The notes: generated by a model from the letters alone, not told the origin. Counted from the first letter of the stretch, positions 53,459 to 62,898 are shown. The stretch: DNA of 64,000 nt from a bacterium (GCA_016934675.1 JAFGSJ010000060.1:1-64000); one strand, 5' to 3'. Made by a program: numbers and translations.

Positions 53459-55381
53459 TTAGTTGTTGAGACCGACGATGTGGAGGAGTTTGAGTGCATT
53501 GGTCGTTTGAGCAAGGCCGTGATGGAGGCGATAGTCGAAAAGCAGGCGTGGCTCCTCTTTTTCGTCTACACTGAAATGCTCGGAAAAATGGACTGGCGAG
53601 CAGGTTGTCTCGAGGCCGGGAGCTTCGGCAAGGCTGAGATCGTGGGTGGCGATTGCGCCGATAGCACCTGACCTGATAAGATGAAGCAGGACCTGTTGCA
53701 CTGCAAGTTGTCGTTCAGCCACGTTCGTGCCGAGCAGTATTTCGTCGAGCAGAAAAAAGAAGGTTGCATCATTTTTATTGTAACAGGACCGGGCTCGTTC
53801 GACGATATCCTTGATTTGCTTGAGTTCAGCCATGAAGTATGACACGCCATCCGAGAGTGAATCACGAATTCTGAAACTGGTCCCCAGGACCAAGGGTGGG
53901 ATGGACAGGGCCTGAGCACACACAGGGGCTCCCGCCTGGGCCAGGATGATGTTGACGCCGAGTGTTCGTAAGAGGGTGCTTTTACCAGACATATTAGAAC
54001 CAGTAACGAGCAGAAACGAGCCGGGTGGACCGACCGTGACATTATTTCTGACACAAATCCGGGGAGGGAGAAGGGGATGCCCCAGATTTTCCGCGATGAC
54101 ACAAGTACCATGGTCCTGTGTAACCTGGGGAAAAGACCAACTCGGGTTCTCGAATTTCAGTCGGGCCAGACAGGCCAGGCTTTCCAGTTCACCGAGGGCC
54201 AGCAACCATGAACGCAGGTAATGACCGGCGTCTTTCTGCCATTTTTCCAGGGCAAGAAGGACATGGAAATCCCAGAGGGTCAATGCCTGTATAGGTAAAT
54301 ACAGCAACTCCGAATAACGCAAGTGCGAGAAGCTGACCAGCCGTGCTAATCGTCGCAGTTGCTTGTAAGCGGAAAGATTTCCGGCCGACATTCTCTTTTT
54401 CAGATCGAGCCAGCGTTCAGAGTGAAAAATAATCGGGTCCAGAAAAGCGAACATGCGGGCATAATGGTATAAAGAACGGTCACCAAGCTTGATTCGAGAA
54501 AACAGTAAATGGACCTTGTGGGCACATATGCCGGTCAGGACCAGGTTAAGGGCAACGGGGAGCAACCACAATGGAGTAAGAACAATACCGATCACATTCA
54601 GCAGTAAAAGGACGAACAGGAGTATCACCAGGAGCCGGGTCAGCCAGACCAACCAATTTTTTTTGAGGAGCCAGGGGGAGGACTCGCACCAGCTCAGGAA
54701 TGGTCCGATATCAGCCGGGTCACGAGCTAATTGCCGGCCCTGAAATTCGAGTTCCTGGAGAAACTCGTACTCAGATGCTAATTCCTGCACGATGTGCTGG
54801 CGTGACTGAATCTCGGGAGGGCTGGCCGGCGTTTGGAGCCAATCAGCCAGGATGCTCCTGCCTGCCGGAGTATTCGCAGTACACAGCAGATGATAAAGAG
54901 AGGCCTTTCCTTTCAAATCGAGGTCTTCACTCAACGAATGCCTGTGATCAAAGCCCGGTTCATCCGGTCGAGGTAATGCATTCCAGTCCCTGATCAGCCG
55001 GGCTTGTGCTTCCCGATTGATCGCCTCCATCTCTCGGGCTCGCGTCAATGTGGTGAAAATCCGCTGATGGACAACAATGACAATGATAAAAGCGAAAAAA
55101 GCACCCAGGGCGATCATGCCCCAGATAAACTGAGCGGATTCAGAAAAGAATACATTTGCCAGGCAGAACAAGATCATGAGAAAGAGAACGAGACGGAGAT
55201 GGACTATCCGGTTAAATAACCGTTCAAGATGGGTCCGCTTGTGGCTAAAAAAAACGATCCGGGAACTCACAATCTGAGCAACATCATCTTCGTGTGCTCC
55301 GCGGGAAGAAACCGTTCTCTTTTGTTCCTGGTCCATATCCTTACAGCCTTTATCCGGGAAAAGCCCGAAACTCTGTTCCAT
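53459..55381 (-). CDS. Membrane-anchored MutS-like ATPase
   Basis: The C-terminal 190 residues are a MutS domain V ATPase: Walker A GSNMSGKSTLL (461-471), SDGVSYFMAELKQI (510-523), Walker B FFLLDEILLGTN (542-553) and IATHDLSLAE. Upstream lies a helical lever-like region (about 300-420), as in MutS family proteins. Two pairs of hydrophobic helices (about 62-105 and 243-290) would place the protein in the membrane. There is no mismatch-recognition domain, so ordinary mismatch repair is unlikely. Proteins of this shape occur in various bacteria but have no settled role. 640 residues; starts at 55381 or 55336 are both without a good ribosome site. Confidence 0.8.
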   Translation of the reverse strand: MEQSFGLFPDKGCKDMDQEQKRTVSSRGAHEDDVAQIVSSRIVFFSHKRTHLERLFNRIVHLRLVLFLMILFCLANVFFSESAQFIWGMIALGAFFAFIIVIVVHQRIFTTLTRAREMEAINREAQARLIRDWNALPRPDEPGFDHRHSLSEDLDLKGKASLYHLLCTANTPAGRSILADWLQTPASPPEIQSRQHIVQELASEYEFLQELEFQGRQLARDPADIGPFLSWCESSPWLLKKNWLVWLTRLLVILLFVLLLLNVIGIVLTPLWLLPVALNLVLTGICAHKVHLLFSRIKLGDRSLYHYARMFAFLDPIIFHSERWLDLKKRMSAGNLSAYKQLRRLARLVSFSHLRYSELLYLPIQALTLWDFHVLLALEKWQKDAGHYLRSWLLALGELESLACLARLKFENPSWSFPQVTQDHGTCVIAENLGHPLLPPRICVRNNVTVGPPGSFLLVTGSNMSGKSTLLRTLGVNIILAQAGAPVCAQALSIPPLVLGTSFRIRDSLSDGVSYFMAELKQIKDIVERARSCYNKNDATFFFLLDEILLGTNVAERQLAVQQVLLHLIRSGAIGAIATHDLSLAEAPGLETTCSPVHFSEHFSVDEKEEPRLLFDYRLHHGLAQTTNALKLLHIVGLNN

Positions 55382-55552
55382 GGTTGTGCAGCGATGTCTC
55401 GTGCTCGAAAATGGTCGTATTCATTCTCTTCATAGACTCATTTACATTCAGGATCAAGCTGATGCGTTGTTGCATTTCGCCCTAGCGCGTCGTATTGATA
55501 CAGCAGCACAGCACTGCATATGAATAAGTCTGTAATCAAAAGGAGCGGCTGG

Positions 55553-56740
55553 ATGTTCGATATTGTCGTCACGACTGCATTCGGTCTTGAGACGGTCGTT
55601 TCAAGAGAAATGAATGCTTTGGGTTTTGATACATACCGGGTTGAAAACGGGAAAATCACTATCCAGGCGGGATTTGAAGAGATCAGCCGCTTGAATGTGT
55701 GGTTACGGTCTGCCGATCGGGTTTTCATCAAGTTGGCCTCATTCCCGGCCCATGATTTTGGTGAATTATTCGATCAAGCCAGGGCAATCGATTGGTCCGA
55801 CTTTTTTCCAGCAGATGCCAGGATAGACGTTCGAGGGAAATCACATCAATCACAGCTTCACAGCGTCCCTGATTGTCAGGCAATTGTGAAAAAAGCCATA
55901 ATCGAGCAATTGAAGAGTGCTTATGGAACGACCTGGTTTCCCGAAACAGGGCCTGCTTTTCCGCTTGAAGTCGCTTTGCACAAGGATGAGGCCAATCTGC
56001 TGCTTGACACATCCGGGACCGGTTTACACAAACGTGGCTATCGGACTCTCGTGGGCAGCGCACCCCTGAAAGAGACCCTGGCGGCCGGTTTGGTTAAACT
56101 CAGTTTCTGGAATGCAGATCGCCCCCTGATCGACCCCTTCTGTGGTTCAGGCACCATTCCGATTGAAGCGGCCCTGATCGGCTTGAATAGGGCCCCGGGA
56201 CTTAACCGCTCCTTCGCGGCGGAGGCCTGGCCGTTCTTTCCCGGGCAAATCTGGTCTCAGAAACGGGAAGAAGCCCGTGATCTCGAGCAAAAAGATCGCC
56301 AATTTCACATCATTGGTAACGACAGTGATCCGAAAGTCCTTGAGCTGGCCCGTTATCATGCCCGACAAGCCGGTGTTGATCACCTAATCCATTTTCAAGA
56401 GCAATCTGTCCGCCACCTTCAGACCAAAAAAAAATATGGCTGCCTGATCACTAATCCGCCTTATGGTGAACGTCTTGGTAACAAGAACGATCTGATAACA
56501 CTCTACCAGGAGATGGCCCTGGCTTTCTCTTCACTCGAGACATGGTCGATCTATATCCTGTCTGCTGATCCGGACTTTTCCACATATTTCACACGCAAGG
56601 CCGATAAGCGTCGCAAACTCTATAATGGTAAAATCGCATGTACCTATTTCGAGTTTTTTGGGCCAGCGCCCCCCCGTCGCTCATCTGGCAAGCCCGGTCC
56701 GAATCCCCCGGTCTCCACATCACCCTCTGTCGCTACCTGA
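55553..56740 (+). CDS. THUMP-domain 23S rRNA/tRNA guanine N2-methyltransferase (RlmL/YpsC-like)
   Basis: N-terminal ferredoxin-like and THUMP domains (about 1-165: DIVVTTAFGLETVVSREM, RVFIKLASFPAHDFGELFD) are followed by a Rossmann methyltransferase (about 165-375). The latter carries LIDPFCGSGTIPIEAALI and the N2-guanine motif ITNPPYGERLG. This is the layout of the RlmL N-terminal half and of YpsC, which methylate G at N2 in 23S rRNA. It lacks the second (RlmK) domain. The ATG at 55553 follows AAAAGGAG by 10 nt; an in-frame ATG at 55520 is less likely. The C-terminus is a short Pro-rich tail. Exact target nucleotide not determinable here. Confidence 0.88.
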   Translation: MFDIVVTTAFGLETVVSREMNALGFDTYRVENGKITIQAGFEEISRLNVWLRSADRVFIKLASFPAHDFGELFDQARAIDWSDFFPADARIDVRGKSHQSQLHSVPDCQAIVKKAIIEQLKSAYGTTWFPETGPAFPLEVALHKDEANLLLDTSGTGLHKRGYRTLVGSAPLKETLAAGLVKLSFWNADRPLIDPFCGSGTIPIEAALIGLNRAPGLNRSFAAEAWPFFPGQIWSQKREEARDLEQKDRQFHIIGNDSDPKVLELARYHARQAGVDHLIHFQEQSVRHLQTKKKYGCLITNPPYGERLGNKNDLITLYQEMALAFSSLETWSIYILSADPDFSTYFTRKADKRRKLYNGKIACTYFEFFGPAPPRRSSGKPGPNPPVSTSPSVAT

Positions 56741-56885
56741 CTTTTCGTTTCCAATCGTATCACTGTACCTGGTCGTTTCCTTAGAACTGATCGAGCTCCA
56801 GATATCCATTTGCACTCTTCACAAATGTACCATAAAGCATAGTGTGAGCAATTATTGTAGTGGAAGCAACTTGATAAAGGAGAAC

Positions 56886-58643
56886 ATGGCAATGATGTGT
56901 AGAACGGACTGTGCCGGAAAAGCACCAGGAACGTTAAGGTCGATCATGAGAACACATGTGCTGACGGGAGTACTACTCCTGCTGTTGATGAATGGGTTGA
57001 GCTGCACAACTGAAGAACAAGGTCGAGAGGCTGGTCCGAAAAAATCCCTTGAATCAAAGACCACTTTACCGAAAAGACCGGCCCAGACCTTGGTGAGAGA
57101 GTTATCGTCTGATCCCCAAAATCTCAATCCAGTTCTTTCGACGGATTCGCATTCATCAAATGTTCAGGAGCTGATATTCGAGTCTCTCTTTACGGTTGAT
57201 TCATCACCGGATTTTAACTATGTGGGCCGATTGGCGGAATCCTGGGAAATTTCCGAGGACAAATTGACCCTGTTTTTTACTGTGCGTAAGGGTATTACCT
57301 GGCATGACGGTCAGCCCTTTACGGCTGAAGATGTCAAGTTCACGTTCGACATGGCCATGCGCTCGGATATTCCAGCACTCAGCATGAAATCGATCGTGGA
57401 GCCACTTCTCGCCGTGGTCGTTGAAGACCCCTATAAGGTCAAGTTCCAGTTCAAATATGCGTTTTCACCTGCCCTTTTATACATTGGCGCGACCTCGATC
57501 ATACCCAAGCACAGATTCAGCAAGGAGGGATTGGCGGAAGAGGCCAAACGGCGTGGACTCGAAACACCGCCAACATTTGTCACCTCGGATTTCAGTCGCA
57601 ATCCGATTGGGACCGGTCCGTATATTTTCAAGGAATGGAAGACGAATCAGCACCTGAAGTTCAGCCGGAATGACAATTACTGGGACAAGGCCAATAGTCC
57701 CAAGATTAAAGAGGTCATCTTCAAAATCCTCCATAATCGTTCTGTGGCCTTTAATGTAATGATGGCGGGCGAATTGGATGTTTTACGGGGACGCCCGATC
57801 CAGTTCGTGAATTTCAATCGTCAACCGAGTTTGCAACGGGAAATGGTGTCCGAATCCTTTTTTTATCCCGTCTATTATTATCTGGGTTGGAACAGCCGGC
57901 CCGAGCGTAAAGTATTTACGGACAAGAGGGTCCGTCAGGCCATGACCCATGCTCTTGATCGTGAAGCCTTCATCGAGAAAATACTCTTCGGACAGGCCCA
58001 GGTGATTACCGGCCCTTTTTATTTTCAATCATGGGCCTACAATCATGCTGTTAAACCCTTGGAATTCAATCTGGACAAAGCAGCCCAATTGCTTCGGGAA
58101 GCAGGTTGGCAAGACTTGAATCGGGACGGTATCCTCGAAAAGGACGGCGTCAATTTCGAATTCGATATTCTGCTTTCATCGGGAAGTGCCATTGGCCCCC
58201 AATTATGTTCGATCATGCAGGCCAATCTCAAGAAACTGTATATTAACGCAAATATTGTTGTCACGGAATGGAGTGTTCTCCTGGAAAAAATCGAGAGCGG
58301 TAATTTTGATGCTGTCTTCAACGGTTGGACCATGGGGATTGAACCGGATGCTTATGGAATATGGCACTCATCCCAGATCGCCCAGGGGAATAACTATGTG
58401 GCCTACAGGAATGATGAAGTCGATCGTTTACTGGTAAAAAACCGTAAGGAATTCGACCGGACCGAACGTGAGAAAATATGCCAACGGATTCATGAGTTGA
58501 TACACGATGACCAACCCTATACCTTTATCTGCTCGCCCAAAGAGATCTATTTCCTGTCGCAAAGGGTCAAAAAATACCAGATTTCGCCTCTGGGATTGTT
58601 CGGCTTTTTTCCGAGCCAGTTGAGCTGGGAGCTGGTCGAATAG
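56886..58643 (+). CDS. Peptide/nickel ABC transporter substrate-binding lipoprotein
   Basis: Periplasmic binding lipoprotein of the DppA/OppA (SBP_bac_5) family. Signal peptide MRTHVLTGVLLLLLMNGLSC with the lipid Cys40 when counted from the ATG at 56886. The mature part shows LNPVLSTDSHSSNVQELIFE, LAESWEISEDKLTLFFTVRKG, WHDGQPFTAEDVKFTF, GTGPYIFKEWK and DKRVRQAMTHALDRE, all typical. It should bind short peptides or similar solutes and hand them to an ABC permease. No permease or ATPase genes lie beside it, so it may be an orphan that shares a transporter encoded elsewhere. Ribosome site AAGGAG precedes the chosen ATG; the open frame extends further up but overlaps the preceding gene. Confidence 0.92.
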   Translation: MAMMCRTDCAGKAPGTLRSIMRTHVLTGVLLLLLMNGLSCTTEEQGREAGPKKSLESKTTLPKRPAQTLVRELSSDPQNLNPVLSTDSHSSNVQELIFESLFTVDSSPDFNYVGRLAESWEISEDKLTLFFTVRKGITWHDGQPFTAEDVKFTFDMAMRSDIPALSMKSIVEPLLAVVVEDPYKVKFQFKYAFSPALLYIGATSIIPKHRFSKEGLAEEAKRRGLETPPTFVTSDFSRNPIGTGPYIFKEWKTNQHLKFSRNDNYWDKANSPKIKEVIFKILHNRSVAFNVMMAGELDVLRGRPIQFVNFNRQPSLQREMVSESFFYPVYYYLGWNSRPERKVFTDKRVRQAMTHALDREAFIEKILFGQAQVITGPFYFQSWAYNHAVKPLEFNLDKAAQLLREAGWQDLNRDGILEKDGVNFEFDILLSSGSAIGPQLCSIMQANLKKLYINANIVVTEWSVLLEKIESGNFDAVFNGWTMGIEPDAYGIWHSSQIAQGNNYVAYRNDEVDRLLVKNRKEFDRTEREKICQRIHELIHDDQPYTFICSPKEIYFLSQRVKKYQISPLGLFGFFPSQLSWELVE

Positions 58644-58650
58644 GCAAAAC

Positions 58651-58678
58651 GGGTCCTTCCAGTAACAAGAAAGGACCC
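58651..58678. terminator. Bidirectional terminator between convergent genes
   Basis: Arms GGGTCCTT (58651-58658) and AAGGACCC (58671-58678) with a 12-nt loop. It lies just 7 nt after the binding-protein stop and 20 nt before the end of the convergent enoyl-CoA hydratase gene. The minus-strand exit runs into GTTTTG. Confidence 0.6.
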
Positions 58679-58697
58679 TGTGTTACATGAGAGGCAC

Positions 58698-59477
58698 TTA
58701 TTTGCCTTGAAATCGGGCCGGTCGCTTTTCGAGGAAGGCTGTCATGCCTTCACGAGCATCTTCGGTAAAAAAGCAATACCCAAATATGGTGGCCTCCAAT
58801 TTCAAGCCTTCGTTCTGAGTCATTTCCAAGCCGCTATTGACAGCTTTCAGGACGTAATTGACAGCTTTGGGAGCCATGGTCACTATTTTGGCCAGGATCG
58901 TTTCGGCCGTGGTCAACAATTCTTCAGGAGGGACAACGTGGTTGACCAGGCCGATTCGTAAGGCTTCAGCCGCATTGATCATGTCACCGGTCAAGAGTAG
59001 CTCGAGGGCCATTCCTTTACCAACGAGTCGTGACAGACGCTGGGTCCCGCCATAACCCGGAATGAGTCCGAGTTTGACCTCGGGTTGACCAAATTTCGCC
59101 TTTTCCGAAGCGATTCGGAATGTGCAGGCCATGGCTAATTCGCACCCACCTCCCAAAGCGAATCCGTTGATTGCAGCAATGACGGGTTTGCCGAGATGCT
59201 CGATTTTATTGAGCAGGGCCTGCCCCTTAAGACCGGCCTGACACGCTTCGAAGCCGTCGAGTTTGGCCAATTCGGCGATATCGGCCCCGGCTACAAAACT
59301 CTTACCTTCACCGGTCAGAATGATACCCAGGACCGAATCATCCTGTCCCAGATCGTTGAAGGCAGCGTCGAGTTCATCAAGCACTGTATCATTCAGGGCA
59401 TTCAATACTTCGGGACGATTAATGGTGATGAGCGCGATTGTTTCCTTTTTGACTACTTTCAATGTTTCATATGACAT
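58698..59477 (-). CDS. Enoyl-CoA hydratase (crotonase family)
   Basis: Adds water to a trans-2-enoyl-CoA, giving a 3-hydroxyacyl-CoA. The oxyanion hole is formed by FVAGADIAEL (61-70) and ALGGGCE (107-113). Both catalytic acids of true hydratases are present, E113 in GGGCELAMAC and E133 in FGQPEVKLGLIPGYGGTQRL. 259 residues. Translation starts behind a perfect AAGGAGGT. The gene stands alone, but its product would be the substrate of the 3-hydroxyacyl-CoA dehydrogenase encoded at 5.2 kb. It resembles crotonases of butyrate-type metabolism; chain length is not certain. Confidence 0.93.
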   Translation of the reverse strand: MSYETLKVVKKETIALITINRPEVLNALNDTVLDELDAAFNDLGQDDSVLGIILTGEGKSFVAGADIAELAKLDGFEACQAGLKGQALLNKIEHLGKPVIAAINGFALGGGCELAMACTFRIASEKAKFGQPEVKLGLIPGYGGTQRLSRLVGKGMALELLLTGDMINAAEALRIGLVNHVVPPEELLTTAETILAKIVTMAPKAVNYVLKAVNSGLEMTQNEGLKLEATIFGYCFFTEDAREGMTAFLEKRPARFQGK

Positions 59478-59695
59478 AAAACGACCTCCTTAAGCAATGT
59501 AATCCGCATCGGACCTGATCATACATCAGAACCACTCATGAAGCAATGTTTTTTTCAACTGGACTATGGAATGGTTTATTGCACTGTGGGGAAGACCGCT
59601 GCTATCAAACTGATAACGCGATCAATGGAGCAACTGTGATTCCCATTGTCTTTAGTGTATAATAGTCTGAGTGCATTTTTCAGAGAGGAATAGCG

Positions 59696-60457
59696 ATGGC
59701 TCTGGAACAAACAGAGGCGATTGTCCTGAAAATCTTTGATTATGGAGAAGCAGACCGGATTGTCCACTTTCTGACTGAGAATCATGGATTGGTACATGGT
59801 TTTACTCGGGGTGCCCGGAAGCATAAAAGTCGATTCGCAGGCAGGATCGACCTGTTGAATCACGGCCATTTGCGATTCTTCGAAAAGCAACATGACAAGC
59901 TGGCAGCAATCAATGAATTCGAAATTCTGAATAGCTTTCCCATGCTCAAACAGGACCTTGATCGCTTCTATCGGGCCTCGATAATGGCCGAACTGGCCCA
60001 TATTGTCACTCTTTCTGGGAGCCCTGATCGACAACTCTTTAAAATTATGCTGGCTTTTCTGAAAGTACTCGATCATCCTTCCAGTCATAGCAGGACACTA
60101 TTGGTCCTTTTCGAGATATTTCTTATTCATCATGAAGGTTATGCGCCACCTCTTGACCGCTGCCCACACTGTCAGGGCAAACCAAATTTCCCCCTGTTCT
60201 GGCTGGCGACCCCAAATCGGTTCGTCTGTTCTGCCTGCCGCACAGACAGCTCTCTACCGGGACTGCCCCTGCCCCAGGACCTGGTCGATACCTTCAAGAT
60301 GATGAGAAACCCTAATATCAACGCTTTAGTAGGTACGCACCTGGACGATCCGATACTCGAAGCAGCTGAACGCTTCTGTTTTGAGTATCTGCGTTTTCAT
60401 TTCGATTTTCAAGCCCGGACCGAAAAAATGTACCAGATGCTGAACGACCTGTCTTGA
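59696..60457 (+). CDS. recO: DNA repair protein RecO
   Basis: RecF-pathway mediator that loads RecA onto SSB-coated gaps and anneals strands. N-terminal OB-fold: TEAIVLKIFDYGEADRIVHF, HGFTRGARKHKSRFAG. A helical domain with a zinc knuckle follows: C156, C159 (RCPHC) and C178, C181 (VCSAC). 253 residues, a normal size. The ATG at 59696 follows AGAGAGG. A TATAAT box at 59658-59663 is probably its -10 element, though the -35 is poor. SSB, whose acidic tail binds RecO, is encoded at 25.7 kb in this window. Confidence 0.92.
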   Translation: MALEQTEAIVLKIFDYGEADRIVHFLTENHGLVHGFTRGARKHKSRFAGRIDLLNHGHLRFFEKQHDKLAAINEFEILNSFPMLKQDLDRFYRASIMAELAHIVTLSGSPDRQLFKIMLAFLKVLDHPSSHSRTLLVLFEIFLIHHEGYAPPLDRCPHCQGKPNFPLFWLATPNRFVCSACRTDSSLPGLPLPQDLVDTFKMMRNPNINALVGTHLDDPILEAAERFCFEYLRFHFDFQARTEKMYQMLNDLS

Positions 60458-60484
60458 CCATCTCGTTTCACTATTGCCTAGTAT

Positions 60485-61384
60485 TCAACGGGATTTGTTC
60501 GAGTGGCGCCGAAGCAGATGCTGGTAATCACCTTCGCACGAATCCAGGATTTCTTTGAGGTAGGTAATGTTTTTGTTGATATAGTCCTGATACAGATCGC
60601 GCTTGATGCCCCAACGGTTGGAGAAGTGGAGCTTCATCAGGGGGGCAATGCCGCCCAGCGTTCCCTCGATTCTCTTTTTTGACTGATTCTCATAAAAACT
60701 CTCCGTTTTCTTCAGCAATTCGAGTTCAGAATCGAAGCCCGGAATATGGGCTTCTTCGAATTCACTATACAAATACAGGAGTTTTTCCAGATAGTCTCGA
60801 TCAGCCATCTGGGCCAGCAAATCGGCACTGCCTACGACCTGGCCCATATTTTTTATTTCAGGGGAGCGAAACGGGATAGTATCGAGCGAGTTATTCAGGA
60901 TGGTGCAGGCAATGATATGAGTACAATCCTCGATTTGTTGGTTGTTGAAACCTTTTGAGGGCAGATACGATCTGATGAATTGAATACTGCGCTGCTCGTG
61001 TCCGATCGTATATTTTGCGCCCGTTCCCTGGGTATCGTCCTCAGTCTGGATAAAACCGGCATCATGAAAAAGGGCACCGATCAGTCCCAGGACCACGCTG
61101 TCTGTGGTGTATTCTTTACCGCTGAGAAAGACGCCATGGGCCAGCCGGGCCGTCGCTAAAAAGACCGCCAGAGTATGATCGAGATCATGATAGCGGGTAT
61201 TACAGGCTTGGAATCCTTCGTGCTCCCCCTGAAACAATCTGAGATTGTCATGATAGATGGCTACCATTACACTCAAATCCAGATCAGGTTTCATCAAGGA
61301 ACAGATGTATTGTACCTCGGCCAGGATGTCATCGGCATCCTGGAGAAAAAACCGATTATACGGCAATGTCCGCTTTGATGGCAT
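60485..61384 (-). CDS. HD-domain phosphohydrolase
   Basis: Metal-dependent phosphohydrolase of the HD/PDEase type. Ligands: H66-D67 and H70 in RYHDLDHT, H107-D108 in GALFHDAGF, H129 in IGHEQRSI and a late Asp in GSADLLAQMADRD. YHDLDHT resembles the opening of nucleotide phosphodiesterases and unlike HD-GYP proteins has no GYP motif. 299 residues, soluble. It could hydrolyse a cyclic or linear nucleotide; substrate unknown. Convergent with recO, with 27 nt between them. A promoter on the minus strand lies about 45 nt ahead of its start. Confidence 0.8.
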   Translation of the reverse strand: MPSKRTLPYNRFFLQDADDILAEVQYICSLMKPDLDLSVMVAIYHDNLRLFQGEHEGFQACNTRYHDLDHTLAVFLATARLAHGVFLSGKEYTTDSVVLGLIGALFHDAGFIQTEDDTQGTGAKYTIGHEQRSIQFIRSYLPSKGFNNQQIEDCTHIIACTILNNSLDTIPFRSPEIKNMGQVVGSADLLAQMADRDYLEKLLYLYSEFEEAHIPGFDSELELLKKTESFYENQSKKRIEGTLGGIAPLMKLHFSNRWGIKRDLYQDYINKNITYLKEILDSCEGDYQHLLRRHSNKSR

Positions 61385-61428
61385 AGCTTCTGTTTTCGTT
61401 CGTCATCAACCTGTGGCTATTCAAGAAT

Positions 61429-61458
61429 ATTATAAGGTATAATACTCATTGAAGGCAA
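61429..61458 (-). promoter_or_regulatory. Minus-strand promoter of the HD-domain gene
   Basis: On the minus strand TTGCCT (61458-61453), 18-nt spacer, TATAAT (61434-61429). The ATG at 61384 follows about 45 nt later. Confidence 0.5.
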
Positions 61459-61499
61459 GTATAATCTGTCGGTGCTCAGGTCCTCGTTTTTTTCTGGCC

Positions 61500-61528
61500 T
61501 GGTCAATCGAACAAAAAAGGTCTATATT
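61500..61528 (+). promoter_or_regulatory. Promoter of the TIGR04076-DUF362 gene pair
   Basis: TGGTCA (61500-61505), 17-nt spacer, TATATT (61523-61528). It lies 45 nt before the ATG at 61573, with AGGAAGGG as ribosome site between. Confidence 0.45.
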
Positions 61529-61572
61529 GAAAGCATGAGGTCCAATATAACCCCTAGCAGGAAGGGATAATC

Positions 61573-61839
61573 ATGGATGAACTGAAAGTCGAAGTCGTCG
61601 AGGTCAAAAAATGTGGGGCTCGTCATCGAGTCGGCGATACATTTTACGTCCGGGGCGAAGGTATTCTTGAGTTCCCCGAGGGGAAACGATTCTGCATGTA
61701 TGCCCTGAACAGTCTCATCCCCTTTTTGTCGTCCAAACAGCGTGAGAGGCAGCTTTCAGCGGATGACTGGGTAACAAGTTATGAGGAGCTGTGCTGTCCC
61801 GATCCGAATGGTATTGTTTTTCGCATAACCCGCTGTTGA
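61573..61839 (+). CDS. TIGR04076 family small protein
   Basis: Small soluble protein of 88 residues. The pattern VEVVEVKKCGARHRVGD, FCMYALNSLIPFL and CCPDPNGIVFRITR matches TIGR04076: a Cys-x-x-x-H pair near the start, Cys plus 'AL..L.P' in the middle, and CPDP near the end. The conserved Cys and His suggest metal or Fe-S handling, but no function is established. AGGAAGGG precedes the ATG. It lies 33 nt ahead of the DUF362 gene and is probably co-transcribed with it. Confidence 0.75.
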   Translation: MDELKVEVVEVKKCGARHRVGDTFYVRGEGILEFPEGKRFCMYALNSLIPFLSSKQRERQLSADDWVTSYEELCCPDPNGIVFRITRC

Positions 61840-61872
61840 AACTCGAATTGAAGAGACTGCAAAGGAAAAATT

Positions 61873-62802
61873 ATGGATAATGATATCAGTCGGCGCCGGT
61901 TTATCCGTGAAGTATCGGTCTGTTCATCCGGGCTCATCATTTCTCAATGGTTGCCCGTTACAAGCTTGGTCTCAGCATCTGAAAAGATACCATCCTCAGC
62001 GGAGAAAATGGTTATCGCCCATGGTCCGTCCCCGGATAAGATTGTCACTGCGGCCGTCGAAGCCATGGGGGGCATGACCCGCTTTGTCAGCAAAGGTGAT
62101 ATTGTGGCTCTCAAACCGAATATTGGCTGGGACCGGACTCCGGAGCAGGGTGCAACGACGCATCCCGACGTGGTCAGTGCTTTGGTCAGATTATGTCTGA
62201 ATGCGGGTGCCAAAGAAGTCAGGGTGCTTGATAACACCTGTAATGAAGCCAAACGCTGTTATAAGCGCAGTGGTATCGAAGCCTCAGCTCGGGCCGCCGG
62301 AGCCAAGGTCCTCTACTATGATGAACGTAAGGACAAAATGATGAAAATCGGTGGTCAGAAAGTGGTCGAGTGGCCGGTCAACCTCGATCTCTACGAAGTT
62401 GACTGCCTGATCAACGTGCCTGTGGCCAAACACCACGGCATGTCTCGCCTGACCATGGGTATGAAAAACTGGTTTGGTGCCGTGGGCGGTCGTCGGAATA
62501 AACTGCACCAAGACATCGATCAGACTATTGTCGACCTGTCTCTTTTTTTCAAACCGAAACTAGTCGTTCTCGATGCCTTCCGGATTCTGACTCGGAATGG
62601 TCCGCAGGGTGGTAATACCAGCGATGTTAAATACCCCCGGATCGTGGCGATCAGTACGGACCAGGTCGCGATCGATGCTTTTGGTGGCACTCTGTTCGAC
62701 CTGAAATTCGATGAGTTGGAATATGTCCGGGTAGCCGAACAGAAAGGACTCGGGGTCATGGATTATTCCAGCCTGACTCCGCGTGAACTGAAAATTTCAT
62801 GA
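61873..62802 (+). CDS. Tat-exported DUF362 protein
   Basis: A twin-arginine signal, SRRRFIRE (6-13) followed by a hydrophobic stretch (15-38), indicates export in folded form, usual for proteins that carry a cofactor. The mature part is a DUF362 domain: VALKPNIGWDRTPEQGATTHPDVVSA, VRVLDNTCNEAKRCY, LINVPVAKHHGMSRLTMGMKNWFG. In other DUF362 proteins this domain is joined to ferredoxin-type clusters; here no extra 4Fe-4S motif is seen. 309 residues. Function unknown; a redox or maturation role is inference. It forms a pair with the TIGR04076 protein upstream. Confidence 0.85.
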   Translation: MDNDISRRRFIREVSVCSSGLIISQWLPVTSLVSASEKIPSSAEKMVIAHGPSPDKIVTAAVEAMGGMTRFVSKGDIVALKPNIGWDRTPEQGATTHPDVVSALVRLCLNAGAKEVRVLDNTCNEAKRCYKRSGIEASARAAGAKVLYYDERKDKMMKIGGQKVVEWPVNLDLYEVDCLINVPVAKHHGMSRLTMGMKNWFGAVGGRRNKLHQDIDQTIVDLSLFFKPKLVVLDAFRILTRNGPQGGNTSDVKYPRIVAISTDQVAIDAFGGTLFDLKFDELEYVRVAEQKGLGVMDYSSLTPRELKIS

Positions 62803-62874
62803 TTCATCTCCAGTTCGGAATTGAATAATCCGAAAAGCAAAAACAGTGGTGCTCTGTCCCTCAGTTTTGCTGTG

Positions 62875-62898
62875 GGCTTGCCGATCTTTCGGCCTGCC
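62875..62898. terminator. Hairpin between convergent DUF362 and DNA methyltransferase genes
   Basis: Inner stem GCCGA (62880-62884) and TCGGC (62889-62893) around TCTT, with a second pairing GGC (62875-62877) and GCC (62896-62898). It lies between two convergent genes. The T-runs are short, so this is tentative. Confidence 0.35.
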
